DNA of 64,000 nucleotides, taken from Clostridia bacterium. GTDB lineage: Bacteria > Bacillota > Clostridia > Oscillospirales > CAG-272. The translations under genes and the position numbers were made by a program. The notes under the pieces were generated by a model. That model had not been told where the DNA came from, made no database searches, and saw only the letters and a program-made list of their open reading frames with translations. The DNA is taken from contig JAFXFN010000006.1 of NCBI GenBank assembly GCA_017520505.1, forward strand, positions 40,091-104,090, written 5' to 3'. This document shows positions 1-7,925 of this stretch, piece after piece (the first letter of the stretch is position 1; every line of letters begins with the position of its first letter).

Positions 1-1
1 A

Positions 2-412
2 AGCGGTGAGGAAATACACCGTGCCTCTCCCTACACATCCATCGTTGCAAACGGAAAATATTATACGGCATCATACGATTTTGCCCCTTCTGAAACAGCA
101 TTTCTGAAGCTTGCCGACATAACGGAGCAGATGGCACTCGTTATCGAACGTGAGCACATAATCGAGGTTGCAGACGGTCTTATAAGCGATCTTAATCTTT
201 CAAAAGGTCAGCTTCTGACATCTGCCGAGGGCAATTATATCTTCATTCCGTTCACCTGCACTTATAAAGGCGGTGAAAGCTACGGCGCTTATGCCGCAGG
301 ATATTCATCCGACGGTTATTTTTACGAATACACATACGCTTGCCAAAACGATACCCCCGACGGAGAAGCGGAGCAGTTCAGGCAGATGTTACAATCCGCA
401 TCATTTGAATAA
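2..412 (+). CDS. C-terminal part of an unrecognised protein (cut by window edge)
   Basis: The reading frame is open from the left edge to a TAA at 410-412, so this is the last ~136 residues of a longer protein. An internal ATG at 131 is not preceded by a convincing ribosome binding site, so a separate small gene is unlikely. The visible part is rich in Tyr, Gly and acidic residues with alternating beta-like segments, as in many extracellular proteins, but I recognise no family and assign no function. It lies 25 bases upstream of the next gene, which has its own AGGAGA site, so the two are probably co-transcribed. Confidence 0.6.
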   Translation, partial: SGEEIHRASPYTSIVANGKYYTASYDFAPSETAFLKLADITEQMALVIEREHIIEVADGLISDLNLSKGQLLTSAEGNYIFIPFTCTYKGGESYGAYAAGYSSDGYFYEYTYACQNDTPDGEAEQFRQMLQSASFE

Positions 413-437
413 AATTTCAAATACAGGAGATAGGAAA

Positions 438-1364
438 ATGAAAAAATTACTTTTTATAATATCCGCTATTATGATGTGCCTTACAGTAACTGCTTCAGCA
501 GATGACAAAATAAATCTGGATTTACCGCATATTCCCGACAATGTCATCGTAATTGACGGCGAAAGCACTGAAATGGCTTGGAAGATCGCATCAAACATAA
601 CTCTTACAAAGGAAAACACGGGTACGTGGGCAGATATGGAAAGCGAGGAGCATATACTCCCCGTTGATACATATCTTTTGTGGAGTGACAAGGGCATATA
701 CGTATACGCCGATGTCACCGACAATGATCCCGTTTTCAACGGTGCGAATGACTGTTTTGAAATTTCCTTCAACCCGGGAGGTCTTATTCCGAAAGAAGAT
801 AAGCTTCAAGGTATGTTCTTTATGTTCTGGCCCGCTGATGAAGAAGGAAACGTAAAATGCACACGGCACAACATTGACGAAGATTCTCTTTCGGGAATTG
901 ATGCGTACGATGTTGAAACAAAATACAAGCCTACTGATAAGGGCTGGACTATAGAAGCGCTTATTCCGTGGCATTATATATGTGACGAAAACCGTGAGGT
1001 TTATATAAACAGACGTCTTACAGACAATCTTCTTGCTGATTTTGAACACAAAGAAGGCGCATTTATTGCCGCAACGGTCTGCCGTCTTAACGGCGATGAG
1101 GATTCGCAATACTGCGCTGTTTACAGAACCTGCACAAATAATTACGGTGCTAATTTCAATACGGATTCTTACAACGTCATTCTGAATCTCGGTGCTGAGG
1201 CGGTCATTCCCGAAAGCGAAACGGCACCTGCACAAACAGATTCAGAGCAAAGCAATTCCTCTGACAGCTCATTTCCGTCGTTTATTATCATTGCTGCGGT
1301 ATCGGCTGCCGTAATTGTTATTGCAGTATTTGTTATAATTCGTATCAAGAAATCTAAAAAGTAA
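438..1364 (+). CDS. membrane-anchored CBM9/DOMON-like surface protein
   Basis: 308 residues. I chose the ATG at 438 because AGGAGA lies 8 bases upstream and it gives a clean signal peptide (MKKLLFIISAIMMCLTVTASA); the frame is open further upstream but without such signals. After the signal comes one domain of about 190 residues with features of the carbohydrate-binding module 9 / DOMON-like group: an early 'IDGESTEMAWKIA' segment, 'YLLWSDKGIYVYADVTDND', and a late 'KGWTIEALIPW' strand. A Ser/Thr/Glu-rich linker (about 258-280) leads to a single C-terminal membrane helix and a Lys/Arg tail, placing the domain outside the cell. It is a diverged paralogue of the gene that follows. Binding of a sugar is an inference from the fold; no enzyme domain is present. 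Confidence 0.7.
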   Translation: MKKLLFIISAIMMCLTVTASADDKINLDLPHIPDNVIVIDGESTEMAWKIASNITLTKENTGTWADMESEEHILPVDTYLLWSDKGIYVYADVTDNDPVFNGANDCFEISFNPGGLIPKEDKLQGMFFMFWPADEEGNVKCTRHNIDEDSLSGIDAYDVETKYKPTDKGWTIEALIPWHYICDENREVYINRRLTDNLLADFEHKEGAFIAATVCRLNGDEDSQYCAVYRTCTNNYGANFNTDSYNVILNLGAEAVIPESETAPAQTDSEQSNSSDSSFPSFIIIAAVSAAVIVIAVFVIIRIKKSKK

Positions 1365-1378
1365 TAATTTCGACTCTG

Positions 1379-1410
1379 CCAAGCGGATATTTCATCCGCT
1401 TGGTTTTATT
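1379..1410 (+). terminator. intrinsic terminator after the first CBM9-like gene
   Basis: A perfect 10-bp stem CCAAGCGGAT / ATCCGCTTGG (1379-1388 and 1394-1403) with a 5-base loop is followed by TTTTATTT. It separates the first surface-protein gene from the promoter of the second. Confidence 0.85.
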
Positions 1411-1446
1411 TATATGTATTTATGTAAAAAATTCAAAATTAATATA

Positions 1447-1476
1447 TTGACAAAATAATAGCATCTGTGATATAAT
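1447..1476 (+). promoter_or_regulatory. consensus sigma-A promoter of the second CBM9-like gene
   Basis: TTGACA at 1447-1452, an 18-bp spacer and TATAAT at 1471-1476, preceded by TG one base upstream (extended -10). Every element matches consensus. Transcription would start near 1483, giving a leader of roughly 108 bases before the ATG at 1591. Confidence 0.85.
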
Positions 1477-1493
1477 GCTATCGTAATTATAAT

Positions 1494-1547
1494 GGCGTTG
1501 AAAGTATTTCTGTGAACTTAATAAAAAAGCCACAGATAATCAATGCC
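1494..1547 (+). ncRNA. folded 5' leader of the surface-protein mRNA (candidate)
   Basis: Two nested stems are visible: GGCGTTGA (1494-1501) pairs with TCAATGCC (1540-1547) with one G-U pair, and inside it CTGTG (1510-1514) pairs with CACAG (1531-1535). The folded block starts about 11 bases after the predicted transcription start and leaves an unpaired AT-rich stretch leading to GGAGG at 1579-1583. This could stabilise the mRNA or bind a regulator. It does not match a riboswitch class I know. Confidence 0.4.
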
Positions 1548-1590
1548 GTCTATTTTCACATTTATTAATTTTTAATTTGGAGGATTAATA

Positions 1591-2772
1591 ATGAAAAAGG
1601 TTCTTTCTTTTATCGTAATTGCAACAATGCTTATGGCAATGATGCTTACGTCCGCCTTCGCAGCTCCCGACAGCCTCGGCATCGGTCTTGTTAAGGTTCT
1701 TTATGCAAACGCAGACACAATCACAGTTGACGGTACAATCAATGCATCCGAATGGGATGAAACAAACAGCCTTAAGCTCAAGTGCGGCACAAACATGCAG
1801 ACTTGGACAACAGATTACCCCGGTGAGATCCAGTTCTTCTACTCTTGGGGTGATGACGGCCTTTACATGGCTGCAAAGGTTATAGACAGCACACTTACAC
1901 TTACTTCTGTAAACGATGCAGGCGAAGATGTTTCTGCTAAACAGGACCACTTCCAGATTTCGTTCAATCCTTGCGGTCTTATGTATGATGATGCTTCCGG
2001 TCTTTTCTTCTCCTTCTATCCTACATACGCTGAAGGTACAGATCCCGCTACAGTAACATCAGGTACAGTTGGCGCGCGTAAGCACAACTGGGAAGAAAAC
2101 CAGGATGACCAGCAGAAAATCATCGAAGCCGGTTACAAGGGTGCATACACAATAACTGAAGACGGTTGGGACTTGGAAGTTGTTCTTCCCTGGAGCCTTA
2201 TCGCTACTAAGGACAGAGTTTGGGACATCATCGACTATGATACAGAAGGTGCATTCTGCTCCGTTCTCGATCCTAAGAACGATGACAGAACAAAGGCATT
2301 CACAGAAGCTATCATCGCATACGTTGATAACAAGGAAATAGACGATAAAGCTCCCAACACAGGCAGAACAGTTAAGGCAGACGACACTGCAGGCAACTGG
2401 AGCGTTGCTTCTTACGACATCACACTTAAGTTCTACATGGAAGGCGAAAGCACTGACGACGAAACTGTTACATACTACACACTTGAAGACCTCAAGGCTA
2501 TCTTCACAGACGTTGACTGGTCCGCATTTGAAACAGGCGACGAAGAAGAAACAGAAGCTCCCGATGAAGGCGGCGACGAAACAAATGCTCCTTCCACAGC
2601 TGACACATCAGCAAACGGCAAGGATACAGCAGCAGGCACAAACGCAGCTGACACAACAGGCACAGGTTCTACTGAAGAAGGCAGCAACCTCGGTCTTATC
2701 ATCGGTATCGTTGCAGCAGTTGTTGTTGTAATCGCAGTTGTAGTAATCGTTATCGCTAAGAAAAAGAAATAA
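1591..2772 (+). CDS. membrane-anchored CBM9/DOMON-like surface protein, probably abundant
   Basis: 393 residues, starting with a perfect GGAGG seven bases upstream. The signal peptide ends near AFA (residues 22-24). A ~250-residue domain follows with the same landmarks as the upstream paralogue: 'ITVDGTINASEWDE', 'FFYSWGDDGLYMAAKV', 'HFQISFNPCGL' and 'DGWDLEVVLPWSLI', again CBM9/DOMON-like. Residues ~300-360 form a Glu/Asp/Thr/Gly-rich, low-complexity linker, then one membrane helix rich in Val and Ile and a KKKK stop. Codon use (ACA, GGC, AAC, GTT, CTT preferred) resembles gap and gdhA in this window rather than ordinary neighbours, and with the consensus promoter suggests very high expression. 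Ligand unknown; a sugar-binding or surface-coat role is an inference. Confidence 0.72.
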   Translation: MKKVLSFIVIATMLMAMMLTSAFAAPDSLGIGLVKVLYANADTITVDGTINASEWDETNSLKLKCGTNMQTWTTDYPGEIQFFYSWGDDGLYMAAKVIDSTLTLTSVNDAGEDVSAKQDHFQISFNPCGLMYDDASGLFFSFYPTYAEGTDPATVTSGTVGARKHNWEENQDDQQKIIEAGYKGAYTITEDGWDLEVVLPWSLIATKDRVWDIIDYDTEGAFCSVLDPKNDDRTKAFTEAIIAYVDNKEIDDKAPNTGRTVKADDTAGNWSVASYDITLKFYMEGESTDDETVTYYTLEDLKAIFTDVDWSAFETGDEEETEAPDEGGDETNAPSTADTSANGKDTAAGTNAADTTGTGSTEEGSNLGLIIGIVAAVVVVIAVVVIVIAKKKK

Positions 2773-2811
2773 TTTTCTAAGCTAACAACTTATAATATAA
2801 ATGTGAAAAAC

Positions 2812-2847
2812 AAAACGGGATATCCGAATGGATATCCCGTTTTTTGT
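2812..2847. terminator. bidirectional terminator between convergent genes
   Basis: A 14-bp stem AAAACGGGATATCC / GGATATCCCGTTTT (2812-2825 and 2830-2843) with loop GAAT, flanked by A-runs and T-runs, can stop transcription from both the plus-strand surface gene and the minus-strand helicase gene. Confidence 0.9.
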
Positions 2848-2864
2848 ATTTATTTTTTTGGGGG

Positions 2865-5000
2865 TTATTTATCTTCCGCAAAGCGCTTTTTTTCCTCTTC
2901 AACGAGCTTGCTTATCCACGCCGATTCGGAAGGCTTAAGTGATTCCTCACCAACAACCGATTCATCTGCAAAGCTGTCAAATTGCAGCTGTTTTGTTTTC
3001 AAAAGCTCAAGTATGCTTTCATCTATCGTATCATCTGCAAGCAAGCGGTAAACAAGCACGTCACGCACCTGCCCCATGCGGTACGCACGGGCAATGGCTT
3101 GATTTTCTATAGACGGCTTTATCTGCGGCTCACAGAAAATAATAACACTTGCACTTTGTATATTCAATCCCGTACCGCCTGCCTGCACCTGGCTGACAAG
3201 CACAGCGCCGTCATCTGCTTTGGCAAATTCATCAACTATCTGCTGTCGTCTTGCGGGGGAAATATCACCCGTGATAGGCTCCATACAACGCTCGCCGAGC
3301 AGTTGTGTAACCTTTTGCAGGGTATTGCGGAAAAACGAAAATACAATAACCTTGCGCTTTTGTTCCTTTGCCATCTCGCAAAGCTCAAGAAGTCTTGCGG
3401 CTTTTGATGAATGCTTAAGGTCATCCGCATGCCACGATACCTGCCGTATTGCCATAAAGTTTCCGGACATAACCGCTTCTTTATAGTTGCGCTTTTCCTC
3501 TGCTCCGAGGATACACCATTGTTCTTTTTCAATCAGATCTGGCAGCTCCTGCAAAACATCATCACGTGTCCTTCGCAAATACACGGGTGCAAGCTGCAAG
3601 CGGAACTGTTCGGCTGTGGAAAGGAATTTAACGTCGTCAAGCTCTTTTGCTATCTGCGGTTGCAGACAGCTTACCAAAAAGCACATTTCCTCCACTCTGT
3701 TTTCAAGCGGTGTGCCCGACATAAACAGCGCATATTCAGCTTTTGCCAACAGCTTCAGTAAAGCCTTGGTGCGCTGTGTTTCGGGATTTTTGACATAATG
3801 CGCTTCATCTGTTATCACCATTGAAATTCGGAATTTTTCGGGCAAAGTAAATCTGCTGATCGATTCAAAGGTGGTTACGGCGACACCGCCGTTTTCACGC
3901 CAATGAAGCAAGCTTTCTTCATCGTTTCCGTGAACCTTTGTCACTTCAAGGTCACTGAATTTTTGAATTTCACGGCACCAGTTTATCAAAACGCTTGCAG
4001 GACACACGACCATAAAATGGCTTTTGCCTTCCGCTGTCAGCGATGCCATTGATGCAATGGCTTGAACGGTTTTGCCAAGTCCCATTTCGTCGCCAAGCAG
4101 ACTTTTCTTTTGGTGTATTATATACTTTGCACCGAATGTCTGATAACTGCGGAGCGTAGCCTTTAAATGTCTGAGGTCAAGCGTCTGCGCTTCAATTTCC
4201 GATGCAAGCTGTTCGGGCAAGCCGCCCGACTTTTCTTTTTTCTCCCATTTGAGTCCGAGTGCTTCAAGCTCTGTATAATACGCAGGGGCATTTGTTCTGT
4301 AATCTGCCCAATATGTATCAGCGGATGCATTTTCTATCGCCTCAAAATCGTCAAGTCCTCTGCCGAATTCACCCGAAAGCCGTGCACGGAGAGCTTCAAC
4401 GGCATCCGCTATCTGCTGTTTCGAAGCTTGGGATTTAAAAAGCCAGCCGAGTCCCGACGTTGCTTTTTTGGAAAGTGCAAGCTCTTGCTGAAGCTGTCTG
4501 TGATTGGCTGAATAAAGTGCCTTTCCACGTTCCCGTGCCGCTTTTGCGTGAATACGGATATAAAGCGCACGTATCAGATCATCATCTGCCTTTTTCGGAT
4601 TTTCCGCATTTATGCGTATGCGTGCAGTTTCCTTGGTGTTTTCTGTAATTTGCTTGACCGTATCCTGAATTTTCCATACCGATTGTTCGCCGAGTCCATC
4701 GATCTCTGAAAGCTCCTGAAAGCTTTTTTGAGATAGGCTGTAAATATTTGTAATACCGTTGTTTCTCAAAAGGCTAACCCTTATTCCCTGCTTGCCTCTG
4801 TTGATATGTTCAATATCCATTTCTTCAAGTGCGCTTCGAATTCGGTCGTTATAAAGAGCTTCGGCGGCTTGCTGTAAGGCTGTACGGTGCTTTTTGTCGG
4901 TATCCTGCATAGCACGCAGTCCCGAATCTATGCGTAAGGCTTCAGCAATCATTGCTTTCACTTCTGATGATGCAGGGCGTAAAACTTTATCTTTTCCCAC
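2865..5000 (-). CDS. SNF2/Rad54-family DNA-dependent ATPase (helicase-like)
   Basis: 711 residues from the GTG at 5000, which has GGAAAGG six bases upstream. The frame reaches to 5057, but those bases form the terminator of the upstream rpsR operon, so the longer start is rejected. The N-terminal part (about 65-120) contains a helix-hairpin-helix-like stretch 'LSEIDGLGEQSVWKIQDTV'. The ATPase core has motif I 'GDEMGLGKT' (~303-311), motif II 'DEAH' (~398), 'SGTPLENRVEE' and the C-terminal motifs 'GGTGLNIQSA' and 'QAIARAYRMGQ'. These are diagnostic of SNF2 ATPases, which move along double-stranded DNA and remodel protein-DNA complexes. It stands alone, so no partner is indicated; a role in DNA repair or transcription recycling is an inference from relatives. 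Confidence 0.85.
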   Translation of the reverse strand: MGKDKVLRPASSEVKAMIAEALRIDSGLRAMQDTDKKHRTALQQAAEALYNDRIRSALEEMDIEHINRGKQGIRVSLLRNNGITNIYSLSQKSFQELSEIDGLGEQSVWKIQDTVKQITENTKETARIRINAENPKKADDDLIRALYIRIHAKAARERGKALYSANHRQLQQELALSKKATSGLGWLFKSQASKQQIADAVEALRARLSGEFGRGLDDFEAIENASADTYWADYRTNAPAYYTELEALGLKWEKKEKSGGLPEQLASEIEAQTLDLRHLKATLRSYQTFGAKYIIHQKKSLLGDEMGLGKTVQAIASMASLTAEGKSHFMVVCPASVLINWCREIQKFSDLEVTKVHGNDEESLLHWRENGGVAVTTFESISRFTLPEKFRISMVITDEAHYVKNPETQRTKALLKLLAKAEYALFMSGTPLENRVEEMCFLVSCLQPQIAKELDDVKFLSTAEQFRLQLAPVYLRRTRDDVLQELPDLIEKEQWCILGAEEKRNYKEAVMSGNFMAIRQVSWHADDLKHSSKAARLLELCEMAKEQKRKVIVFSFFRNTLQKVTQLLGERCMEPITGDISPARRQQIVDEFAKADDGAVLVSQVQAGGTGLNIQSASVIIFCEPQIKPSIENQAIARAYRMGQVRDVLVYRLLADDTIDESILELLKTKQLQFDSFADESVVGEESLKPSESAWISKLVEEEKKRFAEDK

Positions 5001-5033
5001 GGTTATATCCTTTCCCGATGTAAAGTAAATACT

Positions 5034-5068
5034 AAAAAATACCCGATGCACAAGCACCGAGTATTTTT
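5034..5068 (-). terminator. terminator of the rpsF-ssb-rpsR operon
   Basis: Read on the minus strand, AAAAATACTCGGTGC pairs with GCATCGGGTATTTTT around a TTGT loop, with two G-U pairs and a trailing T-run, just after the rpsR stop. Confidence 0.8.
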
Positions 5069-5077
5069 CATTTTAAA

Positions 5078-5329
5078 TTAGTCGCTGATGTAAGGAAGCA
5101 GAGCCATCTGGCGTGCACGCTTTACAGCTTCTGTAAGCTCACGCTGGTGCTTTGCGCATGTGCCTGTGATTCTTCTGGGAAGGATCTTGGAACGTTCGCT
5201 TACGCACTTTCTCAATTTTACTGTATCCTTGTAATCGATCTTTTCAGCATTTTCTGCACAGAATTGACAAACCTTTTTCTTCTTCTTGTTATTGCGGAAA
5301 GGCTTATCTGCGTTTCTTTCTCTATCCAT
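5078..5329 (-). CDS. rpsR: 30S ribosomal protein bS18
   Basis: 83 residues starting at MDRERNAD. A second ATG six bases upstream (5335) sits only two bases from the GGAGG at 5338-5342, so the ATG at 5329, with an 8-base spacing, is the better start. The sequence has the bS18 core '[20 protein letters not shown]' and ends '[11 protein letters not shown]'. Cysteines at KVCQFC, RKC and GTC match the zinc-binding (C+) form common in Firmicutes. bS18 joins the small-subunit platform together with bS6. It is the last gene of the rpsF-ssb-rpsR operon, the usual order. Confidence 0.95.
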   Translation of the reverse strand: MDRERNADKPFRNNKKKKKVCQFCAENAEKIDYKDTVKLRKCVSERSKILPRRITGTCAKHQRELTEAVKRARQMALLPYISD

Positions 5330-5362
5330 TATCATTACCTCCGTTAAATTTGGAAGCCCTTA

Positions 5363-5824
5363 TCAGAAGGGCAGATCGTCATCGTCCTGAATTTCCTCAA
5401 AATTTACGGGTTCAGAGGGCTGTGAGCTGTATGCGGGTGCCACAGGGGGCGGCTCGCCAAAGTCAGCAGCGGACGGTGCGTGTGTGTTTTCAGATTTCGA
5501 ATCAACGAAATATACTTCTTCTACAACTATGTCGTATGAGTAACGCTTGTTACCCTGTGTATCTGTCCAGTTTCTTGACTGGAGAGAACCGGATACGCAG
5601 ATCGATGAGCCTTTTCTGAAATATTTAGCAATAAGCTCAGCCTGCTGTCTCCAAGCAACTACGGGCAAAAAGTCCGCAGAGTTGGCTTCACCGGGTTTGG
5701 AATAACGGCGGTTTACCGCAACCGAGAACGATGTAACAGAAACACCGTTGGGTGTCTGCTTCAGCTCGGGATCTGCTGTAAGTCTGCCGGCAATGGTAAT
5801 TTTGTTATAGTTAAAATTAGCCAT
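5363..5824 (-). CDS. ssb: single-stranded DNA-binding protein
   Basis: 153 residues. The N-terminal OB fold (about 1-112) has the SSB landmarks 'NKITIAGRLTADPEL', 'FSVAVNRRY' and 'FRKGSSICVSGSLQ'. A Pro/Ser/Ala-rich flexible linker follows, ending in the acidic tip DDDDLPF that recruits replication and repair proteins. It coats single-stranded DNA during replication, recombination and repair. Its position between rpsF and rpsR is typical of Firmicutes, and the three genes are spaced by 11-33 bases under one promoter. Confidence 0.96.
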   Translation of the reverse strand: MANFNYNKITIAGRLTADPELKQTPNGVSVTSFSVAVNRRYSKPGEANSADFLPVVAWRQQAELIAKYFRKGSSICVSGSLQSRNWTDTQGNKRYSYDIVVEEVYFVDSKSENTHAPSAADFGEPPPVAPAYSSQPSEPVNFEEIQDDDDLPF

Positions 5825-5835
5825 TTACATTCTCC

Positions 5836-6126
5836 TTATGCTCTGATAGTCATAGAACGGAGTATGCCGTCTGCAATATTGAAGTTACGGTCAAGCTCAG
5901 CAACGAAAGAAGCTTCAGCCTTGTAGTTAACAAGTACGTAGAAACCGTCGTTGATATCGTCGATCGGATATGCGAGCTTGCGCTTGCCCCATTCATTGTA
6001 TTCAGTGATCTCAGCGTTTGCTTCGATAAGAGCTTTGAACTTATCAACAATAGCTCTCATAGCATCCTCTTCGAGTGTAGCGTTAACAATGAACATGGTT
6101 TCGTAATCGTGTACAATTTTTTCCAT
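5836..6126 (-). CDS. rpsF: 30S ribosomal protein bS6
   Basis: 96 residues, with AAGGAGG well placed upstream. The sequence has the bS6 hallmarks: an early 'YETMFIVNATLEE', a central 'EYNEWGKRKLAYPIDD' and 'DGFYVLVNYKAE', and the final 'NIADGILRSMTIRA'. bS6 pairs with bS18 on the 30S platform. It is the first gene of its operon, preceded by a consensus promoter and an ~80-base leader in which the S6:S18 complex could act as an autorepressor, as known for other bacteria. Confidence 0.96.
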   Translation of the reverse strand: MEKIVHDYETMFIVNATLEEDAMRAIVDKFKALIEANAEITEYNEWGKRKLAYPIDDINDGFYVLVNYKAEASFVAELDRNFNIADGILRSMTIRA

Positions 6127-6210
6127 ATTCTTTACACCTCCTTATGGACTTATGGCCACAGTTTATCTGTGACAAGGAGAAGCCGTAAATTTTCGGCTTT
6201 CCGAATGATG

Positions 6211-6239
6211 ATTATATCAAATAATATTATATTTGTCAA
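6211..6239 (-). promoter_or_regulatory. promoter of the rpsF operon
   Basis: On the minus strand TTGACA (6239-6234), a 17-bp spacer and TATAAT (6216-6211), both perfect matches. The leader downstream includes an AGCCGAAAATTTACGGCT hairpin (about 6181-6198) and a CACAG/CTGTG hairpin (about 6156-6171). Confidence 0.9.
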
Positions 6240-6293
6240 TACTAAATTACAAATCATACACTCGATTAACAAAAAATTTACACATTTTGATGT

Positions 6294-6329
6294 TAAAAAT
6301 CGGGCATCCGCAAAAACAGATACCCGATT
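6294..6329 (-). terminator. terminator of gdhA
   Basis: Minus strand: AATCGGGTATC pairs with GATGCCCGATT around a 10-base loop, followed by TTTTTAAC. Confidence 0.8.
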
Positions 6330-6348
6330 GATTTATAACTAACTTTTA

Positions 6349-7701
6349 TTAGTTAACGCCCTGCCACTTCATAGCCTCTGCAACCTTAAGGAAGCCTGCG
6401 ATGTTAGCGCCTGCAACGAGGTCGCCTTCCATACCGTAGTCCTTAGCAGCCTTTGCGGAGTTTGTGAAGATGCTCTTCATAATACCCTTGAGCTTTTCGT
6501 CAACTTCTTCAGCAGACCATGACAAACGCATTGAGTTCTGTGTCATTTCAAGACCTGAAACTGCAACGCCACCTGCGTTAACTGCCTTGGAAGGAGCAAC
6601 TACAACGCCGTTCTGCTTGAGGTATGCAATAGCTTCGTTTGTTGAAGGCATATTGGAAACCTCAACGTAATACTTAACGCCGTTAGCAACGATCTTTTCA
6701 GCTTCAACCATACCAACCTCGTTCTGTGTTGCGCAAGGCATAAGAATGTCAGCCTTAACACCCCAAGGCTTTTCACCCTTGAAGAAAGGAACACCGAACT
6801 TGTCTGCGTAGTCCTGAACTCTGTTACGGCAGGAATCACGCATTTCAAGCATATAGTTGATCTTTTCGTCTGTATTGATACCGTTTTCATCGTATACATA
6901 GCCGTCAGGACCGGAGATAGTAACTACCTTACCGCCAAGCTCTGTGATCTTCTTAACTGTACCCCATGCAACGTTACCGAATCCGGAAACAGCAAATGTC
7001 TTGCCTTCGATTGATTCGCCGAGGCTCTTGAGCATTTCAACGACATAGTAAACTGCGCCGAAGCCTGTAGCCTCAGGACGGATAAGAGAACCGCCGCTGT
7101 TGATGTTCTTACCTGTGAGAACGCCTGTGAACTCGTCACGGATTCTCTTGTACTGACCGAACATATATCCGATCTCTCTTGCGCCAACGCCCATATCACC
7201 TGCGGGAACGTCTGTGTCAGCGCCGATGTACTTCTGGAGCTCTGTCATAAAGCTCTGGCAGAAGCGCATAACTTCGCCGTCGGACTTACCTGTGGGATCG
7301 AAGTCGGAGCCGCCCTTACCGCCGCCCATAGGAAGTGTCGTAAGAGCATTCTTGAATGTCTGCTCAAAGCCGAGGAACTTCATAATGGAAAGGTTTACGG
7401 AAGGAGCGAAACGGATACCGCCCTTGTAAGGACCGATAGCAGAGTTGAACTGTACACGGTAGCCCTTGTTTACCTGAACGTTGCCGTTGTCGTCAACCCA
7501 TGCAACTCTGAAGGAGATAGCACGTTCGGGTTCAACCATACGGTCAACAACACCTGCTTTAACCAAGTCGGGGCGCTGTTCGATAACAGGTTCGATTGAT
7601 TCAAGAACTTCTTTTACTGTCTGGTGAAATTCAGTCTCGCCGGGGTTTGTACGAACTACTTTTTCGTAAACGCCTGCAAGATATTCTGTTTTAAATGACA
7701 T
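6349..7701 (-). CDS. gdhA: NADP-type glutamate dehydrogenase
   Basis: 450 residues from the ATG at 7701, six bases after a GGAGG; the upstream open frame is ignored because it crosses the promoter. The length fits the ~450-residue hexameric class. The catalytic region 'PMGGGKGGSDFDPTGKSDGE' carries the expected active-site lysine, followed by 'DTDVPAGDMGVGAREIGYM' and the Rossmann motif 'VSGFGNVAWG'. The enzyme combines ammonium with 2-oxoglutarate to make glutamate (or the reverse) in the cytoplasm. Size and sequence favour the NADPH-using biosynthetic form, but coenzyme preference is inferred. It is monocistronic with its own strong promoter, and codon use is that of a highly expressed gene. 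Confidence 0.95.
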   Translation of the reverse strand: MSFKTEYLAGVYEKVVRTNPGETEFHQTVKEVLESIEPVIEQRPDLVKAGVVDRMVEPERAISFRVAWVDDNGNVQVNKGYRVQFNSAIGPYKGGIRFAPSVNLSIMKFLGFEQTFKNALTTLPMGGGKGGSDFDPTGKSDGEVMRFCQSFMTELQKYIGADTDVPAGDMGVGAREIGYMFGQYKRIRDEFTGVLTGKNINSGGSLIRPEATGFGAVYYVVEMLKSLGESIEGKTFAVSGFGNVAWGTVKKITELGGKVVTISGPDGYVYDENGINTDEKINYMLEMRDSCRNRVQDYADKFGVPFFKGEKPWGVKADILMPCATQNEVGMVEAEKIVANGVKYYVEVSNMPSTNEAIAYLKQNGVVVAPSKAVNAGGVAVSGLEMTQNSMRLSWSAEEVDEKLKGIMKSIFTNSAKAAKDYGMEGDLVAGANIAGFLKVAEAMKWQGVN

Positions 7702-7732
7702 AATAATCCTCCATATTAAAGATTTCGGGCAA

Positions 7733-7761
7733 ATTATAGCACACATTTTGCAAGATTTCAA
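7733..7761 (-). promoter_or_regulatory. gdhA promoter
   Basis: Minus strand TTGAAA (7761-7756), 17-bp spacer, TATAAT (7738-7733) preceded by TGC, an extended -10 element. Confidence 0.8.
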
Positions 7762-7865
7762 TAGCAAATCCGTAATTTCCAATAAAAAAAGCAAAAAAAT
7801 ATTCCATTTTAACACTATCGGGGCGAATATCACAATATTTTTTGTTATAATGTGTTAATTTAAAC

Positions 7866-7913
7866 ATAAAACTCCTGCGTGTTCTTCTTACAAACGAAGA
7901 ATATGCAGGAGCT
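7866..7913 (-). terminator. terminator of the HTH regulator gene
   Basis: Minus strand: CTCCTGC plus TTCTTC pairs with GAAGAA plus GCAGGAG in a long interrupted stem, followed by TTTTATG, directly after the regulator's stop codon. Confidence 0.7.
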
Positions 7914-7925
7914 GTATTTATGTGA

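Noticed and set aside
131..412. A complete 93-residue gene starting at the ATG at 131
   Set aside because: The same frame is open to the left edge, and there is no good ribosome binding site before 131; it is the end of a larger gene.
591..1235. 214-codon open frame on the minus strand
   Set aside because: It lies fully opposite the CBM9-like gene, has no ribosome binding site, and its composition looks like a shadow frame.
5001..5057. Longer N-terminus for the SNF2-type protein
   Set aside because: These bases form the rpsR terminator, and a GTG with a good ribosome binding site lies at 5000.
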